DNA from: an uncultured Oscillospiraceae bacterium | GTDB lineage: Bacteria; Bacillota; Clostridia; Oscillospirales; Acutalibacteraceae | NCBI GenBank assembly: GCA_900549945.1 | Contig: URQJ01000002.1 | Location: 1 to 39,180 of the forward strand | DNA: 39,180 bases | Reading direction: 5' to 3' | Shown here: positions 32,456-39,180 of the stretch, one piece after another | How positions within the stretch are numbered: the first letter of the stretch is position 1 | Layout: each line of letters begins with the position of its first letter | Position numbers and translations under genes: made by a program | The notes under the pieces: generated by a model | The model's database searches: none | What the model was told of the DNA's origin: nothing | What the model saw: only the letters and a program-made list of their open reading frames with translations

Positions 32456-33547
32456 TTACAAGTACGGCGTATCCTCCTCCTCGACGCGCTCGATGGAAGC
32501 CTGCGCCTCTACGTCAAACACGGCGTTTGGCAGAAGCGCAGGCCAATTCTCCGAAACCCTGCGCCAGACCTCAGGCGCATCCCGGAGCACCGCGCCGCCG
32601 AAGCCCGCGGCGTCGCAGCCGCTTTCATACACCGAGCCGGACAAATACGCCTCTACGGCGGCGACCGCCTGCTCCGCAAATGCTCTTTCGAGCCGCGGGA
32701 ACGCATCGTTTTCGATTTGATGCTTGCCGACGGAAATCGCACTGATCTCCCCCTCGATTTGAACGGAAACCGCAAATCGAGGGGATTCTTCTGTTCCGGT
32801 AAACCGCACACGGCAGTCCGACGCGCTGACCGTGAGCGTCACCGCGCCGCACTCGGGGTCGGAAACGACGAACTGCCCGGCCTCGAGCGCGCCTTGCAGG
32901 AGCAGAAGTCCCTGAACCGCCGCGGGAGAAAGCGCACCCTGCAAAGTCAGCCCGCGCAGAAGCGCTGTTCCGGCCGGCTCAATGCTGTCGCTTCGGCGGA
33001 GTACCGGAACAACGGCGGAGGCACCCTCCCCATAAGTTCCGTTGATCAGACCGATCAGATTGACGTCTGCCGAAAGCCCGCTGTAGACGGCGCCTTTTGT
33101 GAGCTCCGCGATTTCGGCGGCGCGCGGCGCTTCATCCTCGACGTCGACGCGCAGGATGTCCTCCGCAGTCGTTTCCGAGAGGAACACCTTGACCGTGGGG
33201 CGTGAATCATAGTGTCGGATGAAAAAATCGAGGTAGGCCGCAAGCCCGCTTTTGGCGCAGTCCATGCCGAAAACCACGAGCGTGTTGTGGGAATAAAGCG
33301 GCTGCTGCCCGGTTGTGCGCGCAATTTCATTCAAGGCTTCCGGCACGGTGCGCCCCTCCCCGGAAAGGCTGATTTCCTGCCCGTCGTCTGCGGGGAGCGC
33401 GGCGCGTACTGTGACGCGGCACCCGGCTTCGGTCTTGTCCACGCCGACGGCGCTGATCAGCGCGCGCTCGTAAAGCTCCGGCGCACAGCCGGCAGAGGAG
33501 ACGGCGAGAAGCAGCGCGGCAAGAAGCACAGTCACATATTTTTTCAT
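32456..33547 (-). CDS. Spore germination lipoprotein, Ger(x)C family
   Basis: C subunit of a nutrient germinant receptor, a lipoprotein on the outer face of the inner spore membrane. The 363 residues carry a signal with lipobox SSAGC near residues 17-21, then the family opening ELYERALISAVGVDKTEAG and an EDILRVDVEDEAPRAAEIAEL region. It is last in a gerA-gerB-gerC series, overlapping gerB by 4 bp. The germinant cannot be predicted. Confidence 0.92.
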   Translation of the reverse strand: MKKYVTVLLAALLLAVSSAGCAPELYERALISAVGVDKTEAGCRVTVRAALPADDGQEISLSGEGRTVPEALNEIARTTGQQPLYSHNTLVVFGMDCAKSGLAAYLDFFIRHYDSRPTVKVFLSETTAEDILRVDVEDEAPRAAEIAELTKGAVYSGLSADVNLIGLINGTYGEGASAVVPVLRRSDSIEPAGTALLRGLTLQGALSPAAVQGLLLLQGALEAGQFVVSDPECGAVTLTVSASDCRVRFTGTEESPRFAVSVQIEGEISAISVGKHQIENDAFPRLERAFAEQAVAAVEAYLSGSVYESGCDAAGFGGAVLRDAPEVWRRVSENWPALLPNAVFDVEAQASIERVEEEDTPYL

Positions 33548-34626
33548 CTTGGCTTTCGCTCCTTCTTGAAATGATCGACTGCCCAGACGGCGGCCGGCAG
33601 CACCGCGCCGGTCAGCACCGTAAGCGGCAGCAGATACTCGGTTTTAAACAGCATGCCGGCCCGGCGCGCGTCCTCCGTGACCCAGAGCGCGAACAGAACG
33701 CTCACGGCGGACAAAGCGGATAGCACTGCGGTGCGCACGCGCGGCTTCACGATGCGGGAAATGCACTCGGAGACGGCGAACAGTCCGCAGGCAATGCGGA
33801 TCACAAGCGTCATCATACACAGCCCGATGAAAAGGGCATCAAGCCGCTGGATGCCGGCGATCTCCGACATGGCGGCAAGCGTATAAGCCGGAAAGATCTG
33901 CAAGTACGCGTATTCGCCGAGACAGGAAACGATGAAGAACAGCAAAATAGAGAGGAACGCCGTAACGCCGCCGCTGCACACGGCAAAGCCCAGCCTTTTC
34001 CGCCCCTGCACAAACGGCATCAGCACCGCAAATTCCGCAAGCGACGTACAGCGCGCCGTAAAAACGAAAAAGCCGCGCAGCACATCGTCGAATCCGTCGT
34101 AAAAAAGCGGCTCCATATACCGGAGCGTGACATTCGGCGCGAGCGCGATGAAGATCGCCCCCATGCCGAGGATGAAAAGCACGAAAATGCAGATCGAAGC
34201 GCGGGAGATCGTCTCGATTCCCTTTACCGCGCCGTACAGTGCGATCCCGGTCAAAATGATCGCGATCGACCACTTGGAGGCCGCCGGGTCCAGCGTATTC
34301 AAAAGCAGCGCCAGAAACATCGAGAGGCTAAAGGTGTTCATGATGAAAAAATAAACGCCGTATACGGCGGAAACCCCAAAACCGAAGCCGCCCATCCGCT
34401 CCTCGGCAATCGCGGGCAGCGACAAATCCGGATAGCGCTTATTCAAGGAAAAAAGCGGCAGCACGAAAATGAACAGCCCCACAAACAGCAGCAATGAGGA
34501 AAAAATATTGTCGAGAAAATTCTTTTCGCCGAGCGTCTGGGAATTGATCGTTATGCTGATGATGACGCGGGAAAGAAACAGCATAAAGTAGAATTGAAAC
34601 GCGCTGATCTTTGTCGTTGGCTTCAA
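33544..34626 (-). CDS. Spore germination permease, GerAB family
   Basis: B subunit of the germinant receptor, an APC-superfamily transporter-like protein that binds the germinant. The 360 residues form about ten transmembrane helices; the opening KISAFQFYFMLFLSRV is typical. The start is TTG 34626, overlapping the gerA stop (TTGA) with GGGGG ten bases upstream; the next Met would cut off the first helix. It overlaps gerC at its end (ATGA), so the three genes are translationally linked. Confidence 0.93.
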   Translation of the reverse strand: MKPTTKISAFQFYFMLFLSRVIISITINSQTLGEKNFLDNIFSSLLLFVGLFIFVLPLFSLNKRYPDLSLPAIAEERMGGFGFGVSAVYGVYFFIMNTFSLSMFLALLLNTLDPAASKWSIAIILTGIALYGAVKGIETISRASICIFVLFILGMGAIFIALAPNVTLRYMEPLFYDGFDDVLRGFFVFTARCTSLAEFAVLMPFVQGRKRLGFAVCSGGVTAFLSILLFFIVSCLGEYAYLQIFPAYTLAAMSEIAGIQRLDALFIGLCMMTLVIRIACGLFAVSECISRIVKPRVRTAVLSALSAVSVLFALWVTEDARRAGMLFKTEYLLPLTVLTGAVLPAAVWAVDHFKKERKPR

Positions 34627-36080
34627 AACCGCTTTTCCCCCTTCCCTGCGCCCGGCATGTTCTGCACCGGATTATTTTTGGCCGCGAGCCGTTTCCAGCC
34701 CGCACGGATCGCGACGTCGCGCATGGCGTGTAAGCGGAACGGCGCGACCGGCGCCATAAAGGGCACCTTAAAGCTGCTTTTTCCACAGAGGTTGAAGATA
34801 ATGAAGGTCAGGCCGACCAAAATGCCCCACACGCCCCAGATACCGCCGACGACAATAAAAACAAGCCGCAGAACCGCCATCTGCTCGTAGAGCTTCGGGA
34901 TTACATAGCCCGTGATCACCGTCATCGCAATGACGACGAGCGAGGGCGCGCTGACAAGACCGGCCGAAACCGCCGTTTCGCCGATTACAAGGCCGCCGAC
35001 GATGCTGACGGAGCCGCTCAGCGATTTTGGCACGCGCAGGCCGGCCTCGCGCATCAGTTCGTACATGAAGTAGAGCAAGATCGCCTCGAGCATGACCGGG
35101 AACGGCGTCTGACTCTCCGCCTCTGCGACCTTGAGCAGCAGCGTTTCCGGGAGGAGCTCCGGATTGTGTGTCGCAACGCCGACATAGATCCCGGGCAGAA
35201 AGATCGCGAGAAAAAAAGCGATGTATTTCAGCCAGCGGATAAAGGTGGCGTAAAACGGGCGGTTGGTGTAGTCATCCACAGTCTGAAAGTTTTCCACAAA
35301 CAAATACGGCACGTAGACCGCCGTCGGCGTGCCGTCAATCAGGATGCCGATCCGGCCCTCGTGCAGTTTTCCGCACAGTGTGTCCGGCCGTTCCGTCAGG
35401 CCGACGCTCTCGAAAATCGAGGGGCGCTCGAGATAGCTCGTCAGGTATCCGGCTGCCAGCACGTCTTTAAGGTTGCAGCTTTTGAGCCGCTTTTTCACTT
35501 CGGCCAAAATATCGGGATCTACGATTGTATCGAGATAGCAGAGCGCGGCCGGCGTACGGCTTTCCTCACCGATCACGATCGGCTCGAATTTGAGTGCCGG
35601 CGTTTTCATGCGCCGGCGGACCATAGACATATTGATGATGTACGTTTCGACAAATCCCTCGCGTGAACCGCGCTGCATGACTTCGCTGTCCGGCTCGCTG
35701 ACGCTGCGCTTTTCAAAGCCCTGCGTGCCGAAAGCAAGCCCGTAGCTGCATCCGTCCACAAGCAGAATGGAAAAGCCATTCATCAGCCGCGAGACAATGT
35801 CGTCCACTGTATGCAGTTCAATTTGGTCTACGGCGCCGAGCACATTGTGCTGGATATAAGTCATTTTCGCCTTACCATCTGTCTGCAAAACCGCGGCACG
35901 CATGATCGGGTTCAGAACACCCAGCATGATCTGCTGTTTATTGACGAGTCCTTCGATCGCGAGCAGCGCAGCGGAAATGCCGTCGATCTTAAATTCACGC
36001 AGGATAAAATCCATCGCGTTCTTAAAAAGCCCCTGTATATAATCTGTGTTTTCCGAAAGCTGTTCGGAGATGTTTACCAT
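34623..36080 (-). CDS. Spore germination protein, GerA family
   Basis: A subunit of the germinant receptor, recently shown to form a ligand-gated channel in Bacillus. It has 485 residues from ATG 36080, chosen because AAAGGA lies 12 bases upstream and it gives the family length; the upstream extension is non-homologous. The N-terminal cytoplasmic domain (about 1-240) contains DGCSYGLAFGTQG and RGSREGFVETYIINMSMVRRR, the membrane part (about 290-440) has the conserved PLPVML-like block TPFPVMLEAILLYFMYELMREAGLRVP, and the tail is basic. It is first gene of the ger operon and divergent from the DUF421 gene. Confidence 0.95.
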   Translation of the reverse strand: MVNISEQLSENTDYIQGLFKNAMDFILREFKIDGISAALLAIEGLVNKQQIMLGVLNPIMRAAVLQTDGKAKMTYIQHNVLGAVDQIELHTVDDIVSRLMNGFSILLVDGCSYGLAFGTQGFEKRSVSEPDSEVMQRGSREGFVETYIINMSMVRRRMKTPALKFEPIVIGEESRTPAALCYLDTIVDPDILAEVKKRLKSCNLKDVLAAGYLTSYLERPSIFESVGLTERPDTLCGKLHEGRIGILIDGTPTAVYVPYLFVENFQTVDDYTNRPFYATFIRWLKYIAFFLAIFLPGIYVGVATHNPELLPETLLLKVAEAESQTPFPVMLEAILLYFMYELMREAGLRVPKSLSGSVSIVGGLVIGETAVSAGLVSAPSLVVIAMTVITGYVIPKLYEQMAVLRLVFIVVGGIWGVWGILVGLTFIIFNLCGKSSFKVPFMAPVAPFRLHAMRDVAIRAGWKRLAAKNNPVQNMPGAGKGEKRF

Positions 36081-36212
36081 AGGAACCCACATTCCTTTCT
36101 GCCGCGTGCCTTGCACGGCGGCGTTCCTACCGGTAGAATTTGCGCAAAACTGTATTTTATACATGGTTTCGCGCATAATACGCCTGAATCCTCCGGGAAA
36201 GGAATGCGGAAA

Positions 36213-36908
36213 ATGTTTATCTCTCTCGTGCGTACAATCATTCTTTATCTCGCCATCATCGCTGCTGTCCGCATCATGGGCAAGCGGCAGATCAGCCAGC
36301 TGCAAACGAGCGAGCTTGTCGTCACCATGCTGATTTCCGATCTCGCCGTCATCCCGATGCAGGACAGCGGCCAGCCGCTTTTCAGCGGGATCATCCCGAT
36401 TTTCGTCCTGATCGCGCTCGAGGTCTTTCTCTCCTACGTCATGCTGAAAAGCAGCAAAGTGCGCCGTGCGATCTGCGGCAAGCCGGTCGTCATTATACGG
36501 GACGGGCAGATCCTTCAGGAGAACATGCGTGAGCTTCGGCTGAGTATCGAGGATCTTTTCGAGCAGCTTCGCCAGAAGGACGTGTTTGCCCTCGGCGACA
36601 TCGCGTATGCCATCGTGGAGACAAACGGCACGCTGAGCGTCGTGAAAAAGGCCGCCGTCGATTACCTGCGCCCTGTGGACGCCGGTATCGAGCCGCAGGA
36701 CGGCGGGCTGGAGGTTGTCGTCGTGAGCGACGGACAGCTCTCCGACGCCTCTCTCCGGCTTTTCGGCAAGGACGGCGACTGGGTGGAAAAAACGCTGAAA
36801 AAGGAAAAGACCGCTCTGGATGAGGTCTTTATCCTCACCGTCAACGATACCGGGAAATACACGCTTGTGAAAAAGGGAAAAGGTTCTGAAAAGGAGGCTT
36901 CTGCATGA
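36213..36908 (+). CDS. DUF421 (YetF-like) membrane protein
   Basis: A 231-residue protein with two or three N-terminal transmembrane helices (about 5-25, 38-58 and 60-80) and a C-terminal soluble DUF421 domain containing VIIRDGQILQENMRELRLSIEDLFEQLRQKDVF. ATG 36213 is chosen since AAAGGA lies eight bases upstream; an ATG at 36204 would touch it. YetF relatives in Bacillus affect spores and their membranes, but the molecular role is unclear. The stop overlaps the DUF4363 start (ATGA). It is divergent from the ger operon, sharing a 132-bp gap. Confidence 0.9.
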   Translation: MFISLVRTIILYLAIIAAVRIMGKRQISQLQTSELVVTMLISDLAVIPMQDSGQPLFSGIIPIFVLIALEVFLSYVMLKSSKVRRAICGKPVVIIRDGQILQENMRELRLSIEDLFEQLRQKDVFALGDIAYAIVETNGTLSVVKKAAVDYLRPVDAGIEPQDGGLEVVVVSDGQLSDASLRLFGKDGDWVEKTLKKEKTALDEVFILTVNDTGKYTLVKKGKGSEKEASA

Positions 36909-37285
36909 AGAGGATTGCCGCCGCGGCCGTGCTGGCCGCCGTTGTGCTCGGCATCTGCGTGTTCGGCCGTGTCGTGACGGAACGGCAGACCGAGCGGATC
37001 GCAGGCGTTATGGCGGAAATCGACACCTTGCTGGCCGACGGTGAAAAGGAGCGGGCGCTGGAAATCAGCGAGGATTTTCTCGCGGAATGGGAGTCAATCC
37101 ACGGGCAGCTCTGCCTTTTCCTCCAGCACGCGCACCTTGACCCGCTTGAAAGCGTATTCGCAATTCTGCCCTATTACATCGAGCAGGATGAAATATCTCT
37201 TGCGCGCTCGGAATGCCGGCTGGTGCAGACCGTTACGGAGCATATTTTAAAGACCGAGCGCGTCACGCTGGAAAATATCCTGTAA
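36905..37285 (+). CDS. DUF4363 family protein
   Basis: A 126-residue protein with one N-terminal signal/anchor helix (about 3-22) and an alpha-helical extracytoplasmic part rich in Glu and Leu. It matches the DUF4363 family, which typically follows DUF421 genes in Clostridia; the pair probably acts together at the membrane. It overlaps its partner by 4 bp. Function is unknown. A terminator follows 73 bp after the stop. Confidence 0.87.
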   Translation: MKRIAAAAVLAAVVLGICVFGRVVTERQTERIAGVMAEIDTLLADGEKERALEISEDFLAEWESIHGQLCLFLQHAHLDPLESVFAILPYYIEQDEISLARSECRLVQTVTEHILKTERVTLENIL

Positions 37286-37358
37286 GCCTTCGCTCGGGCC
37301 GCATTGACCCGGCAACGAAAAAAGGTAAAATGTCTTTTAAGGCCAGTTTATCAGCGAA

Positions 37359-37397
37359 AACAGCTCGACGGCAATTTGCGCGCATCGAGCTGTTTTT
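37359..37397 (+). terminator. Intrinsic terminator of the DUF421-DUF4363 pair
   Basis: AACAGCTCGA (37359-37368) pairs with TCGAGCTGTT (37385-37394); T-run at 37393-37397. Confidence 0.85.
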
Positions 37398-37460
37398 CAC
37401 TTGTTTGCCGTCTGAATTTCAAAGCGGACCTGTAATGGACGGTGTAAAGCACGTCGTCGG

Positions 37461-37604
37461 TCACTCTCGGGAATCGCCTGCGCGATGCCTCCGGATCGCT
37501 TCACGGCGGATCAGTTTTCGGCAGAACACCTTTACACCGATGCAGAACGCCAGAACCCCGGCGGTGACCGCCGCGGCGGCCAGCCCATAGGATACGGTTT
37601 GCAT
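37461..37604 (-). CDS. Possible 47-residue membrane protein
   Basis: A short frame read from ATG 37604 to TGA 37461. It begins MQTVSYGLAAAAVTAGVL, forms one hydrophobic helix (about 5-28), and ends in a basic tail rich in Arg. AGGTGAGG lies six bases before the ATG, and a consensus promoter sits 125 bp upstream with a structured leader between. I do not recognise a family. Support is contextual (promoter, ribosome binding site, topology). The promoter could instead serve a non-coding RNA. Confidence 0.5.
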   Translation of the reverse strand: MQTVSYGLAAAAVTAGVLAFCIGVKVFCRKLIRREAIRRHRAGDSRE

Positions 37605-37728
37605 TTGCCTCACCTGTTCCTCTCTTTCATACCGTGCGATAGAGGCGCCAAGGCCTCATGCCTATTATGCCGTTTCGCAAAGAAAAAATTCTGTAAATCA
37701 ATCCAGTTAGCTTTATCTAACCGAGTTG
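37605..37728 (-). other. Structured leader of the small membrane frame
   Basis: About 118 nt between the predicted start and the small gene. At its 5' end AATCAA pairs with TTGATT and an inner GTTAG pairs with CTAAC around ATAAAG (37697-37732). A second hairpin, GAGGC/GCCTC with a CTTGGC loop, lies at about 37640-37655. I do not recognise a known riboswitch class. Confidence 0.5.
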
Positions 37729-37758
37729 ATTATAGCACACAGTTTCTTCCGCTGTCAA
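37729..37758 (-). promoter_or_regulatory. Strong sigma-A promoter for the small membrane frame
   Basis: On the - strand a perfect TTGACA (37758-37753), an 18-bp spacer and a perfect TATAAT (37734-37729). It is the closest match to consensus in the window. Only the 47-codon frame lies directly downstream. Confidence 0.82.
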
Positions 37759-37872
37759 GCCTCAAGCTCAAAATGGAAGCCGTTTCTTTATACAGTGCGG
37801 CTTGTACAAAAACAGTATATGCCCTGCCGCGTGTATTTCATCCTATGCCTGCACGGCATTTTGTGTCCGTCG

Positions 37873-37909
37873 AAATAAAAAACGGCGGCGCCGAAACGAC
37901 GCTGCCGTT
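37873..37909 (-). terminator. Terminator of rnpB
   Basis: On the - strand AACGGCAGCG pairs with CGCCGCCGTT and is followed by TTTTATTT. It lies just past the RNase P RNA 3' end. Confidence 0.85.
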
Positions 37910-37916
37910 ATAGTTT

Positions 37917-38260
37917 GCGACTAAGCCTATAAGCCGAGTTCTGTCTTGGACAACCATCTTTCTCGACTGCATGTTGCCATGCAGCTCAAGCCACCTCCTC
38001 GAAACGCGCCGGGCCGGCGCCTGTGTTTCTCCACGGTGTTGCTCCGAATAGGGTTTACATGGCCGCGCAGTCTCCTGCGCGCCGGTGCGCTCTTACCGCA
38101 CCTTTCCACCCTTACCCGCAGAAGCGGGCGGTATCTCTCTGTTGCACTTTCCCTGGGGTCGCCCCCGGCGGCCGTTAGCCGTTATTCTCGCCCTGTGGAG
38201 CTCGGACTTTCCTCAGATGCGGCCTTTCGGCATGCACCCGCGGCTGTCCGGCTTACTCGC
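37917..38260 (-). ncRNA. rnpB: RNase P RNA, catalytic subunit
   Basis: The ribozyme that trims tRNA 5' leaders. On the - strand the universal P4 element GAGGAAAGTCC lies at 38214-38204, followed by CCACAGGG; a GGTGGAAAGGTGCGG segment and the 3' element ACAGAACTCGGCTTAT (37944-37929) are also present. The ends are set by P1 pairing of GCGAGTAAGCC (38260-38250) with GGCTTAGTCGC (37927-37917), one mismatch. Length of about 344 nt and the CAACAGAGAGA segment fit the type A class. It begins 11 bp after the pncB stop and has a terminator. The promoter was not identified. Confidence 0.96.
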
Positions 38261-38271
38261 AAAATATCAAA

Positions 38272-39180
38272 TTAGTATTCGTTCTGGGAGAGCAAGCGGT
38301 TCTTTTCATCCCAGAGCTTCTGAGAGAGATCCACATAATAGCTGTGTGGATTCTCAAAGCGCGTGACCTCCTCCCACAGCGTGTCGACCTGCGCGAGACA
38401 ATGCGCGCGGACCGCGCTGAGCGCGCGCGGCTGGTAGAGGCATTCGCCGTTTTTAAAGAGCTGGGTGCGCAGCCGCACCGCGCGGAAATTCTCCACCGTC
38501 TTGCGCTTCCACGTGTGGTTCGGGTCAAAAATGGTGTACGGCTTTTCGTCGTCGATGACCTCGTCGTTCAGCGTGATTACGTCCGCGATCGCCTTGTCAG
38601 TCTCGCGGTCGAAAATGCGCCAGACCTCCTTGAAGCACGGCGTCGTGATCTTCGTGACGTTCTCGCTGATCTTGATCTTCGGAATCAGCGTGCCGTCCTC
38701 CCGCTCGACCGCCGCGAGCTTGTAAACGCCGCCGAAAACCGGCTCGCTCGAGGAGGTGATCAGGCGCTCGCCAACGCCGAAGGAGTCAACCTTTGCGCCC
38801 TGCACGAGCATGTCGCGGATGATGTATTCGTCGAGGGAATTCGAGGCGCAGATCTTGCAGTCCTCAAAGCCCGCGTCGTCCAGCATTTTTCTTGCCTTGC
38901 GGGAAAGATAGGTGATGTCGCCGCTGTCGATGCGGATGCCCGCCGGACGGTAGCCCTGCGGCACCAGCACCTCGTTGAAAACGCGGATCGCATTCGGCAC
39001 GCCGGATTTAAGCACGTTGTAGGTATCGACGAGCAGTGTGCAGTTCTGCGGATACTCTGCCGCATAGGCCTTGAACGCCTCATATTCGCTGTCAAAAAGC
39101 TGTACCCAGCTGTGGGCCATCGTGCCGAGCGCCGGCACGCCGAAGCGGCGGTCGCTGATCGTGCAGGCCGTGCCGACACA
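38272..39180 (-). CDS. pncB: Nicotinate phosphoribosyltransferase (5' end outside window)
   Basis: Makes nicotinate mononucleotide from nicotinate and PRPP in NAD salvage. The frame is open to the right edge (reading CVGTACTISDRRFGVPALGT before the next residues), so the start is missing; about 302 C-terminal residues are present. The signatures GTMAHSWVQ, LLVDTYNVLKSGVPNAIRV, GIRIDSGDITYLSRKAR and SFGVGERLITS identify the family and its active-site and PRPP loops. It ends 11 bp before rnpB. Confidence 0.95.
   Translation of the reverse strand, partial: CVGTACTISDRRFGVPALGTMAHSWVQLFDSEYEAFKAYAAEYPQNCTLLVDTYNVLKSGVPNAIRVFNEVLVPQGYRPAGIRIDSGDITYLSRKARKMLDDAGFEDCKICASNSLDEYIIRDMLVQGAKVDSFGVGERLITSSSEPVFGGVYKLAAVEREDGTLIPKIKISENVTKITTPCFKEVWRIFDRETDKAIADVITLNDEVIDDEKPYTIFDPNHTWKRKTVENFRAVRLRTQLFKNGECLYQPRALSAVRAHCLAQVDTLWEEVTRFENPHSYYVDLSQKLWDEKNRLLSQNEY

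Noticed and set aside
37286..37590. + strand frames after the DUF4363 gene
   Set aside because: They run through a terminator and lack ribosome binding sites.
37605..37728. Assignment of the leader to a known riboswitch class (Mn, c-di-AMP, c-di-GMP, preQ1)
   Set aside because: None of the core consensus elements I know could be matched; left as unassigned structured RNA.
1..39180. CRISPR arrays, insertion sequences, prophage or toxin-antitoxin modules
   Set aside because: No regularly spaced repeats, transposase, phage structural genes or paired small toxin/antitoxin genes were seen; the region is mostly core genome.

Overview
The window looks like chromosomal DNA of a GC-rich, spore-forming Clostridia species, most likely of the Oscillospiraceae/Ruminococcaceae type. 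The evidence is a gerA-gerB-gerC germination operon, SpoIIM-, CwlD- and MltG-type proteins, a T-box leader, strong AGGAGG-type ribosome binding sites, sigma-A promoters with 17-bp spacers, and Firmicutes-specific families (DUF1836, DUF421/DUF4363, TIGR04086, DUF6873). The species assignment is inference. No prophage, insertion sequence or CRISPR array is visible.

Left arm (1-9.0 kb, all genes on the + strand): the tail of an unidentified gene; an iron/cobalamin-type ABC importer (binding lipoprotein, permease, ATPase); tgt; yajC with a TIGR04086 membrane protein; proC; a SpoIIM-like protein; xerD; and a DUF624 membrane protein that ends in a strong terminator.

Junction (9.0-10.6 kb): an AT-rich gap of about 350 bp where gene direction switches, then a second tyrosine recombinase on the - strand. 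About 190 bp upstream of its start lies a perfect 12-6-12 palindrome whose half sites resemble dif arms. Gene direction converges here, so this may be the replication terminus with a single-recombinase Xer/dif module. That is the most interesting hypothesis in the window.

Middle (10.6-24.9 kb, all on the - strand): tmk - DJ-1/PfpI - 5-formyl-THF cyclo-ligase - mltG, with overlapping genes; a U32 peptidase (tRNA hydroxylation type); a class B penicillin-binding protein; a T-box leader with an apparent alanine specifier in front of an M42 aminopeptidase, alaS, hinT and an apt-like gene; cwlD; then radA with a translationally coupled DUF6873 gene.

Right (25.0-39.2 kb, mixed strands): a cysteine-rich protein of unknown function; an Eis-like acetyltransferase; pcrA; a DUF1836 regulator; an asparagine-synthetase-like protein that has lost the catalytic residues of both domains; the ger operon; a divergent DUF421-DUF4363 pair; a possible 47-residue membrane protein behind a strong promoter and structured leader; the RNase P RNA gene; and the 3' part of nicotinate phosphoribosyltransferase, cut by the window edge.
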